DNA of 64,000 nucleotides, taken from positions 1,568,501-1,632,500 of the forward strand of contig PUFA01000284.1 of NCBI GenBank assembly GCA_003508835.1. The letters run 5' to 3'. The translations under genes and the position numbers were made by a program. The notes under the pieces are model-generated. The model did no database searches, was not told the DNA's origin, and saw only the letters and a program-made list of their open reading frames with translations. The DNA is from Eonycteris spelaea. Taxonomy: Eukaryota; Chordata; Mammalia; Chiroptera; Pteropodidae. This document shows, in pieces, positions 1-9,860 of the stretch (position 1 is its first letter; each line of letters begins with the position of its first letter).

Positions 1-83
1 CACTGTGAGATATGCAAGGAGAAACACCATGACCTCTGTCCTTCAGAAATGTTTTTCTATACAGTTTGTAAGGCATAAATGAC

Positions 84-569
84 TTCATTTCTATATTCCA
101 AGACCCCCAGTGGATGCCTGAAACCAGGATAATACCAAACTCTATAAATACTATGTTTCTTCTTACACAGACATACATTTTCGCTTTAAAAAAGCACTTT
201 ACGACTTTTCTTTGGCATATTCAAATTGGCACCATCACTACTCTTACACTTTGGAGCATTATTAAGTAAAGTATGGGTTACTTGCATACAAGCACTGCAA
301 TACTGAGACAGTCGATCTGATAACCAAGATAGCTACTAGATGACTAATGGATGAGTAGTGTATACAGCATGGATACACTGGACAAAGTGATGATTCACAT
401 CCTGGGAGAGATGAAGCGGGACAGTGAGAGATTTTATCATACTACAAAGAATGGCATGCAATTTAAAACTTATGAAATTGTTTCTGGAATTTTCCATTAA
501 ATATTTTTAGATCGTGGTCAACGGTGGGTAACTGAAACCTCAGAAACTGTGAATAATAGGGGACTACTG
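84..569 (-). mobile_element. Tigger-type (TcMar-Tigger) DNA transposon remnant
   Basis: The right end reads GGGGACTACTG followed by TA, the reverse complement of the CAGTAGTCCCC terminus of a Tigger family, at the expected TA target. The stretch ATTCAAATTGGCACCATCAC near 220-240 is the reverse complement of the start of a Tigger (TIGD1/CENP-B-like) transposase gene. The central region also matches the Tigger 5' non-coding part (AACGGTGGGTAACTGAAACC near 520). The left end is internal and truncated, and the coding part is almost entirely lost. Confidence 0.75.
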
Positions 570-575
570 TATTTC

Positions 576-2400
576 ATAGTCCTCATATGTTCACTATCAA
601 ACCTAGCTAGAAACCCTTAGCTGCTGTGAACTCCTAAGACAGAAGTGTCTTATGATCTGTTTGTTTCTTTCTGGCACTACAGCATTGTGGTTCCAAACCT
701 GGGACATTGTAAGTAACCAATATACGTTACTAGTGTAACACTATAACAAATCAGTACCCACTATGCACCTCTTCTGCTGCTAGGCCACTAAATACTCTAG
801 AAAGCTATAACCTATCTTGGCCTGGCCAACTGTAAGTTCTAGTACACTCCTCAATACTTTATTGTTCTGTTCTATACTTATTACTAAACTCTTAAGATTC
901 TTTGGAATTATTGATTTCAAATTGAGAGTCAAGTAACCCTAGGTATAGGTTGGAGTGTGCCAGGAGCATATAAATACAGAGTAAACATGGCACATCTTCC
1001 AATAAGGTTAGTTCAGAGTTAAAATCTAAGTATTTTAGTTGGCAAATCACTTAAAATATATTTTATAATAAATCTATCATGAATCCGAAATAATAGCAAC
1101 TCTGAATATATTTTTTAGATCTTACACAAAATATTCAAAACTTCCTATTTGTGTTGGAGTGCTATGGCGGTCAAAGTCTGACCAGGAAAAGAGAAATAAC
1201 TCAAGATTTATCTAATAAAAGAGATTTAAATCAGGATTGGTTACACAGGAATATTGGAATAGCGGAGAAGCCAAGGAGGTTACATTTCAATATTTGCAAG
1301 TAATATTTAATGATCATTTATTTTACATGGCACTGTGCTTAGGTACTCTCGGGAACATAATAGCAAGTCGAAGCCTTGACCACCTACTAAATATTATAAA
1401 GATAAAAATATGCTCGTTAATTAAAAAAAAACTAAATTAATGATTAAGTGGGTTCATATTGAAATAAAGACATTTTAAAATAGATATAGAATAATGAGAT
1501 TTAATACAACACTCATTAAATAGTTGCATAAATGTTTGTTTTGCCTATCCATTAATTTTAAAATCTGTAGATTTTCATATGAGCCATATAATTTTTGGAC
1601 ATAATAGTTGTTCAATTAATGTTTGGGAAATATAAAACTTTGAAATATAAGTTTTCATAAGTATCTATTTACTTACAACTTTACCATCTGTACAAATATA
1701 TATAAATGACTTAATTTTAATGCAGGATGGTTCAATTTTGTAATTAGAACTACATATGTATATAAGTGAGAAACTGCTGGATGCAGATATGTCAACAACA
1801 GCAATGGATTACAATGAACATCCTGTTTATAAGGAAAACAGCAGAAAAAAAATTAACTGTAAAGAAGAATCAAAGATTTAGTGGTCTGGGGCCATTTAGC
1901 TGAAGAACAATAGTCTCTAAGGGCATTTCTGCAGAAACGTGGCTGTGAAACAAATGATAGTTTTAACGATGGCCATGAATCATCAATAAAAATGTGAATG
2001 CTGTACATTATTTCCCATTTAATAAGGCTGAATAACATGGTTTCTTTTTAAGTTTAAGAGATAAGAGCTTTTTAAAAATAGTCATAAATGACCAATTTTT
2101 AATTAAATGGAAAGCTTGCCTACGCAGAGCATCTCATTTTCTCACAAAGCCACATATGTGAAATGCCATTATGACAATTTTGCCATCTACTTAACTCGAC
2201 AAAATAGTGAATTTGTATTGTAGTGAAAAGAAGAAATGGTACAGAAATATTCTTTAACAGCAAAGCTGTGGTTTTGCCATGAGAGAGAAAAGAGATTAGC
2301 TGGCAGTATAGAAATCTCTTCCAGGATGAGTATTCTGCCAGTCTTGGGAAGAATATCCTCCCTTGTTGACAGTGTCCTTGCTACTGCAAACAGTTATTTC
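576..2400. other. No recognised feature (AT-rich intronic DNA)
   Basis: I see no repeat family or gene here with confidence. The part at about 1850-2200 is free of obvious repeats and looks somewhat constrained. Short open frames show no family resemblance. Confidence 0.4.
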
Positions 2401-2417
2401 CTAGAAAGTAGGTACCT

Positions 2418-2438
2418 GGGGGGTGGGGTGGGGTGGGG
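2418..2438 (+). other. G-quadruplex-forming motif
   Basis: Four G-runs are separated by single T bases: G6-T-G4-T-G4-T-G4. This is the most stable class of intramolecular G4, with three 1-nt loops. It lies on the strand opposite the PKHD1 sense strand, so the pre-mRNA is C-rich here. Confidence 0.8.
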
Positions 2439-2726
2439 AACAGGGTATAGAGAGGTTACACGAGAGAAGATGCTAAGTGAGACTGAGTGCCAGTGGACTC
2501 CTTTCACCAATTGTCTCTCACAGTTTTCTTCTCTGTTTTAAGTTAGCTTGATAAGGTGCTCCTTCACAGAATAAGGAGCTCCTTACACGCAAAAGGCTAC
2601 TCATGTGACGGTACAAAAACACACAGGTATACACTCCCATAGTGTCATGCTCACCCTCACTATAACCATTTCCAGGGCCCAAAGATCATGTTGATGTCAT
2701 AGACACAGAGGTTTCTGTGAGATAGC

Positions 2727-3305
2727 ATATTAGTTTTTATTGCTGCATAACAAATTACCACAAACTTAGTGGCTTAAAATAACACAAATTTATTGTCTTC
2801 AGGTTGTGGGTCAAGAGTCCAGACAGGCTTTGCTGAGTTCAGTGCTTAGTTGAAGGCTCTTGGGGAAAAGCCACCTTAACTCCATTCAGATTATTGGTAG
2901 AGTTTAGTTCCTTCTACCTGTAAAATTAAGTTCCATTTTTCTTGCTGGCTGTCAAGTGATGTCCACTCTCTATTCATAGAGTCCACCTACTTTTTATCTC
3001 ATGTAGTCCCTTCCATCTTAAAAGCAGTGACACTTCAAGTCCTTCTTACACTTTAAATCTCTCTACTTTTCCTTTCTGCCTTCTTCTTTAGCCACAGTAG
3101 GAGAAAGCTCTCCTCTTTTAACGGCTTTGTGTGCTTAATTAGGCCCACTTTGATCATTCTAGATATACTATCTTAATGTCAACTATGCCATGTAACACTG
3201 AGTATGAATAAAATGAATAAAAGAGCTATCTAATCATATTCATAGGTTCCTGGGATTAGGACAACACATCTTTGGGAGGTCATTTTAGAAATTCTGCCAA
3301 CCACA
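2727..3305 (-). mobile_element. MLT1 (ERVL-MaLR) solo LTR, antisense
   Basis: The left end, TATTAGTTTTTATTGCTGCATAAC through CACAAACTTAGTGGCTTAAAA, is the reverse complement of the MLT1 3' end. The right end, TCTTTGGGAGGTCATTTTAG with TTCTGCCAACCACA, is the reverse complement of the MLT1 5' end. Both ends are present, so this is a full-length solo LTR. No internal retroviral sequence is seen. Confidence 0.8.
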
Positions 3306-5850
3306 AATAGCTTTGGCATTTCAATAGCTAAACTTCCATAAAAATCAAATATATTTGATTTTACTATATGATAAAGAATATTATTATTTTAATGATGCGG
3401 GAGAAAAGAAGGGAGAAGAAGAAAAAGGAGAGAAAGAAACTTGAGAGCAAAAATCAAGTTTCTACTAAAAGAGGGGAAACAATATAAAATATGTCCTGCT
3501 AGGATTTCAGACAAAAGACAGAATACAGAAACAAGACTCCTATGGGGAACTCCCTGTCTAAAAGGGCATATTGAACATATGTTTGTTCCTGTTCCCTCTA
3601 CTACACTGTAATTACTTAAAAGAATAAAAATTAATACAAATAGTGTAAATCAACAATGTAAAGAGGGCAAGAGAGGAGAAAACAACTGACAACAAAGGTC
3701 AACAAAGTTTTGGAAAACAGGTTCATAGAAGTGACTTAGCCAACGGAGAAAGCTTAAATCCAGATGCCTCTAGAAGAGGATAGAGACCAGGAGAGGCCAA
3801 TCCACTACATTTTTTAATTAAAAATAAATAGCACTCTATTCCTTCCCACAAAGCAGAAGTTGGTACCTTTTTGAAAGCAGGGAGTACTCCCCTTGAATAA
3901 TAAATGCCCAATATGGCCCCAGTTTGTTGAAATGCATACAATCCCATTAAATTAATGAGTGACCCTCCCAAGAACATCCTTGGTACTTTTCACTGTAAGG
4001 CCTGTGTCCTAGACTAATTTCTGCTGTCTCAGGTCAATTCATTAGCTTGTCAATGGCTCCTGAGTGAGTTCAGTGGAAGTCCCAATTGACACTGATCAAA
4101 ACAGAAAGAACTGAACTGGCCTTAGGGCCTGCATGGGGCTTCAGGGTTGTTTAGCATACTGTGCATTCTTAGGACCAGGAGAAACCTTGTTAATTCTTTA
4201 GGACATGGCATTTCTCATTCTGTGGAGATTTATTTAGATATACTAAAGAAGCAGCCTTTCCTTATCTTTAGAAGATTTGCTCCTTTGCCTTATGTCTGGA
4301 AAATTTATCTTAAAGTACTAAAGGAATTGAGAGAAATAAGGGATATAACACATTCTCAAAGAAAACCGATGTACCTGGTCACTCATACATATAACATACT
4401 TAAAAGTACTCAGTGAGATCAAAATTAAATTGTGCTAAAGGATAGGAAATATATTTAAACATAAACTAAGATACATTAGCATAATTTTTCAGGTTCCTGA
4501 TTCTTATATTATCCTGCATAACATCACAACAATATCAATAGCATGGTGAAGGTTCGATGGTTGATAAAAATATCCAAGATCTAATAAATTCTGAGCAATC
4601 GTACAACTAGGAGCATGTTTTAATTCTAAGCTAACAATTTCCAAAATTCTTCAAATTGACCCAAATTCAGAAAAAAATCACTTGAGTTTTCTTTTCATAT
4701 CTTCCATACATATTAATGTATTGTAGGAAAGAGAAACACCTATCTCTATTGCAAAGACAAAAATACTAGCTAAGCTTCCATATGGATATGTTGCTCTGTG
4801 TAGAAAAAGACAATCAATGTAATAGTTGAATATGCTTCAAAATGTGAAGGTATCACTTTTTGCTTTGTTTTTTTTTATGTTACAGTGAATTCCACATCCA
4901 TTAAAGATGGTTGTACAGAAGTATCTAATACTCATTAAATATTAATTGCTCATTTATTAACACTACTACATATAAGATGAAAAAGCAGTAACAACAGAAT
5001 AATCTAAATGAGTATTAATGCTCTAAAATTTCAGTGAGTAGTATAACTCAGAATCTAAATATTTTACTTATTTCAGGAACCCAATATCATCTCAAAATGT
5101 GCATGTGGTGGTGACAAGTTTATAAGAAATATCCATGGTTGCCCATCGTGAGCCCTCTGCAACCCAGCAGCAGGTATCCGTGAGGTGGTTAGTTTTATAG
5201 ATGTTTTCTAAGCATTATGATGATGTCATATTGTCTCTCAGTCTGTGGTATCATTTTTGGATTTTTTGTACCTGCTAAAAATTGGACCTTGGGACTCTAG
5301 TGATCCTGACTTCATGGCAGATGCCTTAGATGAATGTGGGCTAGTCAATTCATCCTTTGGCTAACATTAGTCTATTAAAATTGAAAGTAATTTTTATACT
5401 TGCCTTTCCTTAATGTATTCTGCACATACTTCATTTACTAAGTGCAGGGAAACATTTCTTTACTTTTGAAATGTGTACAGAACAGAAATCCAGTGAACTT
5501 CAAAATACAAGTCTGCAGAGTCAGAATAACATAGCACAGAGGATATCACAGATCCTACACAGGTCTGTGCCATAAACACAGCAGTGATGCTCCTGCCTCA
5601 CACAATTTGACAAAGATGCCTTTCAGAGCTTTATGATACTGGGTTAAATAAAACCCAACCAAGGTCACTGTTTTAGCCCAGTAAACTCCTGGTCATCCCT
5701 CCAAAATGTTCCTAACTGTAAGTTCATTCCCCAGTTGTTATAAGCAGAGTTATTATCTCCTCGGTACTCAAGTTTTAGCTCATAGATCTATGGAATTGTA
5801 ATAGGTGATGCTATGTTCATATTGATTTTGCCTCAGTAACCTTAGACTAT
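3306..5850. other. Unassigned intronic DNA
   Basis: It contains a purine-rich patch at about 3400-3440 and otherwise ordinary AT-rich sequence. I recognise no repeat family or exon. The 89-codon open frame at 4147-4416 shows no family features. Confidence 0.4.
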
Positions 5851-6300
5851 AACTCACTGCTTAAATTCATTACATAAATAAATGAATGAACAAATGAACT
5901 GAAAATAAGTTGCTTTAGAATAATCTCTTCCTATGTGCTTTTCACATTAAGGTACCAAAATATAACGTCTTTTACAACCCAGAATATAAAATAATCATGA
6001 AAAATATAGATTTAATAAAGAATTTTAAAATTGAGAATTTAAGTCTGTAAATGATTCTTTAAGTTTTTATTCTTATCTTAAAAAGCAGAAAGGTAGGTGA
6101 ACATACAGTGTAAATATATATATGCCTTATTGTTAAAGTGTACAGCTGAAACTTATTAGATTTTTTAACCAATGTCACCATAAAAATAAATAAATAACTA
6201 AAAGAAAAAGAAGCAAAAAGGTTATGCGATTCAGTGTAAGTAGACTGACGTATGCAATACATGCCCAAGAAATCAGTCCTAATTTGGATATTATTATAAT

Positions 6301-6316
6301 TAGTACTTACCTATAG
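6301..6316 (-). other. PKHD1: 5' splice donor of the PKHD1 exon
   Basis: On the minus strand the exon ends CTATAG and the intron begins GTAAGTACTA. This is the AG|GTAAGT consensus. The reading frame stops two codons later (the TAA of GGTAA), which marks the exon end. Confidence 0.9.
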
Positions 6317-7308
6317 CCAGTGACTCCCTTTGACTGAGTCACCAGTAAGGCCCCAATAGTCATATTCAGAACAGTCTCTAGTACTCCAGTCTGTTGAGCA
6401 GTGATAATCTGGTGAGCCAAATTTTGTAATTTGTTACTTGATAAAGATGGAATCAGGTCTGTGCTCCTTACTGTTGGCAGATCACCAATTTCAAGGACCA
6501 GCACTTTTGAGACAGTTTCCATGCTGGTTGGTGCTGGAAACCTAGATGAGCTCATTTCCATCATAAGAGGTCTTCGTTGACCAACTCTATAATGACTGGC
6601 ACAAGGAACAGTGGGGCAATTGCGCTTTCTCTTTGCTCTGTAGTCGGCAATAGCCTTTAAGGTTGCTTCGTTGCCAGGCATGTCATGAATAAACCTGATT
6701 TTGTCTTGGCTAACCTGCAAGAAGTCAGTTAGTCTTTCAAGGATCATGATTTCCCAACTCTTTTCTAGGACTGGAAACATCACAGTGAGGGCCAAATGAA
6801 TAGAAGCACCTGAGTGTATTTCAATGAGCTTCTCTCCTTGTAGAACAACATACAAGATATTATCCATGATGCTGAAATAGTTGGAACCAATAGACTCATT
6901 CAACAATGAGGAAATTGATTGAACTGGAGTTGGTGGAATAAAACTTTCCCCTAAAAAAACATGGGGGCTCTGGAGTTCATGGTAGAATACAGCCAAGAGA
7001 AGCTTGGAGGTACTTTTATTCCCCAGTAGAAAAAAACGCAGAACTTGAGGAGTCTGATCCACAAAGCAGACCTTGGTGATTTCTCTGGTGGGTAAAATGG
7101 AATAGAAAATAGATCCTGAAGTAAAGCAGGGAGTATTGGCATTTACACTACTAAAGGTATCAACAAAATCACCAGTCACAGACACAATGGGATATATCTT
7201 CCTCATTGCCAACGTGGCATCATCGTTGTCAAGAATTAAGACCACATGGTCAGTCTGTTTGCAGATGTAGCCTTGTATCAGGGATCGGTATGTGCATTCT
7301 GCTCTTCT
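6311..7308 (-). CDS. PKHD1: PKHD1 (fibrocystin/polyductin) large internal exon, human exon 61 equivalent
   Basis: Seen: about 332 uninterrupted codons on the minus strand, ending in a perfect donor (CTATAG|GTAAGT, intron from 6310). The translation carries distinctive fibrocystin stretches such as [28 protein letters not shown] and [10 protein letters not shown], which I recognise from the late ectodomain. Sequons NKS, NES and NMT lie near exon residues 97, 137 and 315, fitting a glycosylated extracellular segment. RAKRKR at 6622-6639 matches the proposed proprotein convertase site. Known: fibrocystin is a very large single-pass protein of primary cilia in kidney and bile-duct epithelium, and its loss causes autosomal recessive polycystic kidney disease. 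The exon ends with two bases of a split codon, the same phase as human c.11174, and several human variant positions I recall fall on the expected residues. The transmembrane and cytoplasmic exons should lie below coordinate 1. Odd: RVGQ seems to lack one Arg compared with human, and the 5' boundary is ambiguous (see findings). Identity is very likely; the start is less certain. Confidence 0.95.
6622..6639 (-). other. PKHD1: Polybasic RAKRKR codons (proposed furin-type site) in PKHD1
   Basis: The minus strand reads AGA GCA AAG AGA AAG CGC, encoding Arg-Ala-Lys-Arg-Lys-Arg. Family knowledge: fibrocystin is reported to be cut here by a proprotein convertase, leaving the shed ectodomain tethered to the membrane stalk. 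That this site works in this species is inferred. Confidence 0.7.
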
Positions 7309-7350
7309 CTAAATGTACCTATAAAATAAATGAAAATAAACAAGTGACAT
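7309..7350 (-). other. PKHD1: 3' splice acceptor region with two candidate AGs
   Basis: On the minus strand a T-rich tract (TTATTTTCATTTATTTTATAG) ends in an AG at 7320-7319. A second AG lies at 7310-7309, and the 10 bases between the intron/exon cuts are GTACATTTAG. Only the frame entered from the second AG stays open. The first AG has the better pyrimidine tract and a following G, so it looks stronger by consensus but leads to a stop in every frame. Confidence 0.6.
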
Positions 7351-7409
7351 GAACCATAATCTCTCAAAGGTCATTTGCAATCCATCACTTCCATCATCAT
7401 TTGTAACCT

Positions 7410-7475
7410 CATGAAACATTTATTGAATATTTGGGTCTGCTAGATACTGAAAATGCAAAGAAGTCTTGGGCAAAA
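7410..7475 (-). repeat. L2 3'-end fragment
   Basis: The reverse complement contains GCAGACCCAAATATTCAATAAATG, like the terminal CAATAAATATTTGTTGAATG segment of L2. It lies just upstream of the PKHD1 exon acceptor, which argues against coding extension in that direction. Confidence 0.5.
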
Positions 7476-7479
7476 TATG

Positions 7480-8370
7480 AAACCCACATACATTAAAATT
7501 ACAGTTAATTAGTATAATTTAAAAGTATATGTCACACAATATGTTATTTAAAGTTAATAATGGTTGTAGTAGCTAAGCGTAAAAACAGTTGAATAAATAA
7601 AATAATTAAGATAAAAGAAATAATCACTAAAGCCTCCATAATGAGAAAAAATAGGAGAGAATGAGATAAATAGTCGAGTCAATGAAAAAAGAGGTAGAAT
7701 AAAGGGGCTGGAACAGAGAATTTATGGAGGCATATTAAAATTGAAGAGGTATATTGTTACCAGATTTTGAAAGAGTTTGGATGTCAGACTATATAATTTT
7801 CTCATACTTTCTTTTTTCCTAAATGAAGAACAAAAAAAATACAAGAGGGAAAAAAGTAATAATTTGGGGAGTATTGACATTAAATAGAGTTCAAGATGAG
7901 GATAATTGAGGCTAATGAAAACATTTGAAGACAGCATTAGCCATCATTCTCACCACTCCTAATCCTCCTACGGACCTAGAGAAGTTTGCTCTGAATCCAC
8001 AGGGATATTTTATCTTACAACAAAGAAAGAGTTCTTTTGATTTTAAATTGATATTTACAAAATTGTCTTATATTGTTATCTAGAGATCTTAACTTTCCTT
8101 AGTGCAAGTTCATCAAAGCAACCTAATAATTGGAACCCCCACCCCCAAAAATCAAATTATTGCTAATGCAGAATGTACTACATTTGAGCATGATCTGGCC
8201 TTCTCCTACATCCTTCCTCCCTATGATGTTATTAGAAATTTGTGCTAATGCGGCCTAGGATTGCAATACATTTCATTACCAAACTATCACTTCAGGAGTA
8301 CAACACAAGGTTTACTTGTACCTCACAATAATAGAACAACAGTGGTAAAAAGTTCAAGGGAAATTGTAAA
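7480..8370. other. Unassigned intronic DNA
   Basis: AT-rich sequence upstream of the PKHD1 exon. I see no recognisable element. Confidence 0.4.
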
Positions 8371-8830
8371 ACATTTCATACTGAATGATAAAATTTTAGC
8401 AGATCAAAATTTATGGGACATAGTGAAAACAGTGTTTTGAAGGAAATTTATAATGTTAAGTGCTTATATTACAAAAAGAATGGTCTAAAAACAATGCCTT
8501 ATGGCATTACTTTACATATTTAGAAAAAGAGCAAAGCAAACTCAGAGTATGTATAAAATAAATAATATAACAGCAAAAAAGAAAAAAAAAATCCAGAGAA
8601 AGTGAACTAAGCTAAAATTTGATTCTAGACTGCTCAAAATACAAAGAAAGAACAAAAATCTCCAGTTTCAGGAATGAAAGAAGGATTATTACTATAGATA
8701 CAATGGACTAAGATTAAGAGACTAGTAATACAAACTTTATTCTCTTAAAGAAATTGAATTTACCAAATCGAATATTAAATTATTAATTTAAAGAGATTTA
8801 ATTATCAAATAAAAAAGAATGGTCATTTTT
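8370..8830 (+). repeat. Old L1 ORF2 fragment
   Basis: Degraded matches in order to the L1 reverse-transcriptase region: AAATTTATGGGACATAGTGAAA, GGAAATTTATAATGTTAAGTGC, AAAGAGCAAAGCAAACTCAGAG, then TTTCAGGAATGAAAGAAGG followed by AAGATTAAGAGACTAGTAAT. The order and orientation fit sense L1. Many stops and indels mark an ancient copy. Confidence 0.65.
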
Positions 8831-9344
8831 ACGTAGTGTTTTCTCCCTGTGGTCCTACAGTATGAAAATAGTAATGTTAAATCAAGCATCGTCTTCAAAA
8901 GCATAGAACCAGTATAAGGGAATGAATTGCATGATCTTAATAGCTATGGAAATTGTGCTTTAGTCCCTGATGCACCAAACTCTACCACAGGTAGTATATA
9001 CTTTTCAAATGAGATAGTTCCCCTTTTCTAAACTCTACAGCTCACTCTCCTTTGTACACATTTCTTTCCCAGCTATGTTGATGCCATTGATTAATTATTT
9101 ATGTTCCACTCAGTTTTATAGATGGCTGATTTGTTCTTCCTATTTCTCATTTGGGAGATGCATATCTTTTAAAGCAACCTCTACAGACTGCTAAATTCTT
9201 GGAACAATCCCTAAATGAAATATTTTTTCTCTTAGTTAATATGATTCTTGATCATTCTCTGCTACTAAGCAACTATATGTACTTTAATAAATTATATAAA
9301 CTTAGTAGGTATCAGTGTCCTTAAGAGGTTATTTCTCAAGGACA

Positions 9345-9435
9345 GGACTATATCTCATATTTAAATTACTACAGGGCTTAACACACTACCTCAAACACAG
9401 TAGATGCTCCTTAATATGTACTAGTTGATTAATAT
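9345..9435 (+). repeat. L2 3'-end fragment
   Basis: CTCAAGGACAGGACTATATC followed by ACACACTACCTCAAACACAGTAGATGCTCC resembles the L2 tail (gagggcagggactgtgtc, then cagtgcctggcacatagtaggtgctcaataaa). Confidence 0.55.
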
Positions 9436-9777
9436 GTAATGTTCTTTTCAAAATTCCTATTCTTCAAATAGTTTTTATCTATTCTTGCAGATGTCTAGTT
9501 ATAAGATTATTATTCTATGGCTTGAATACATTTTAAACTAACCCATCACAATAATAATAACAGAGTGTACTACAAAAATTTATTATGAGAATTGCCCCCT
9601 AAATTGATATTAATATGAAAGCTCAATACTGTGAGAAATTCAGCTATTTTACATGAGACCATAAGATTAAAATTATGGTTAACCACATTTTATACATTTT
9701 CTTTTGTTCTTGAATCACATAATTAATTGTTCACCAAAAAAAAGATTCTGTTGTGACAAAACATTTTATTCTTACTA

Positions 9778-9860
9778 ATTTATTAATTCATTAAATAAAT
9801 ACTTATGTAGGATTATGAATCTTCTTTCTATACTTTCATTCCTGATGGCAAGTGCCTTAT
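9778..9860 (-). repeat. Probable L2 3'-end fragment, antisense
   Basis: TTTATTAATTCATTAAATAAATACTTATG is a decayed reverse complement of the L2 end (caataaatatttgttgaatgaatga). It is short and divergent. Confidence 0.35.

Larger units (their letters stand above)
1..6310 (-). other. PKHD1: PKHD1 intron downstream of the exon (partial)
   Basis: This follows the donor at 6310. I looked for the next fibrocystin segment (the start of the following exon) and did not see it, so that exon presumably lies beyond coordinate 1. Confidence 0.75.

Noticed and set aside
2236..2541. 101-codon plus-strand open frame
   Set aside because: It runs through the G4 tract (Gly-rich part) and has no recognisable protein features.
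6951..7142. 63-codon minus-strand frame overlapping the PKHD1 exon
   Set aside because: It is an out-of-frame shadow of the exon.
7309..7450. Upstream extension of the PKHD1 exon
   Set aside because: A TAG is in frame at 7311-7309, and the DNA above it looks like an L2 tail and a T-rich splice tract rather than coding sequence.
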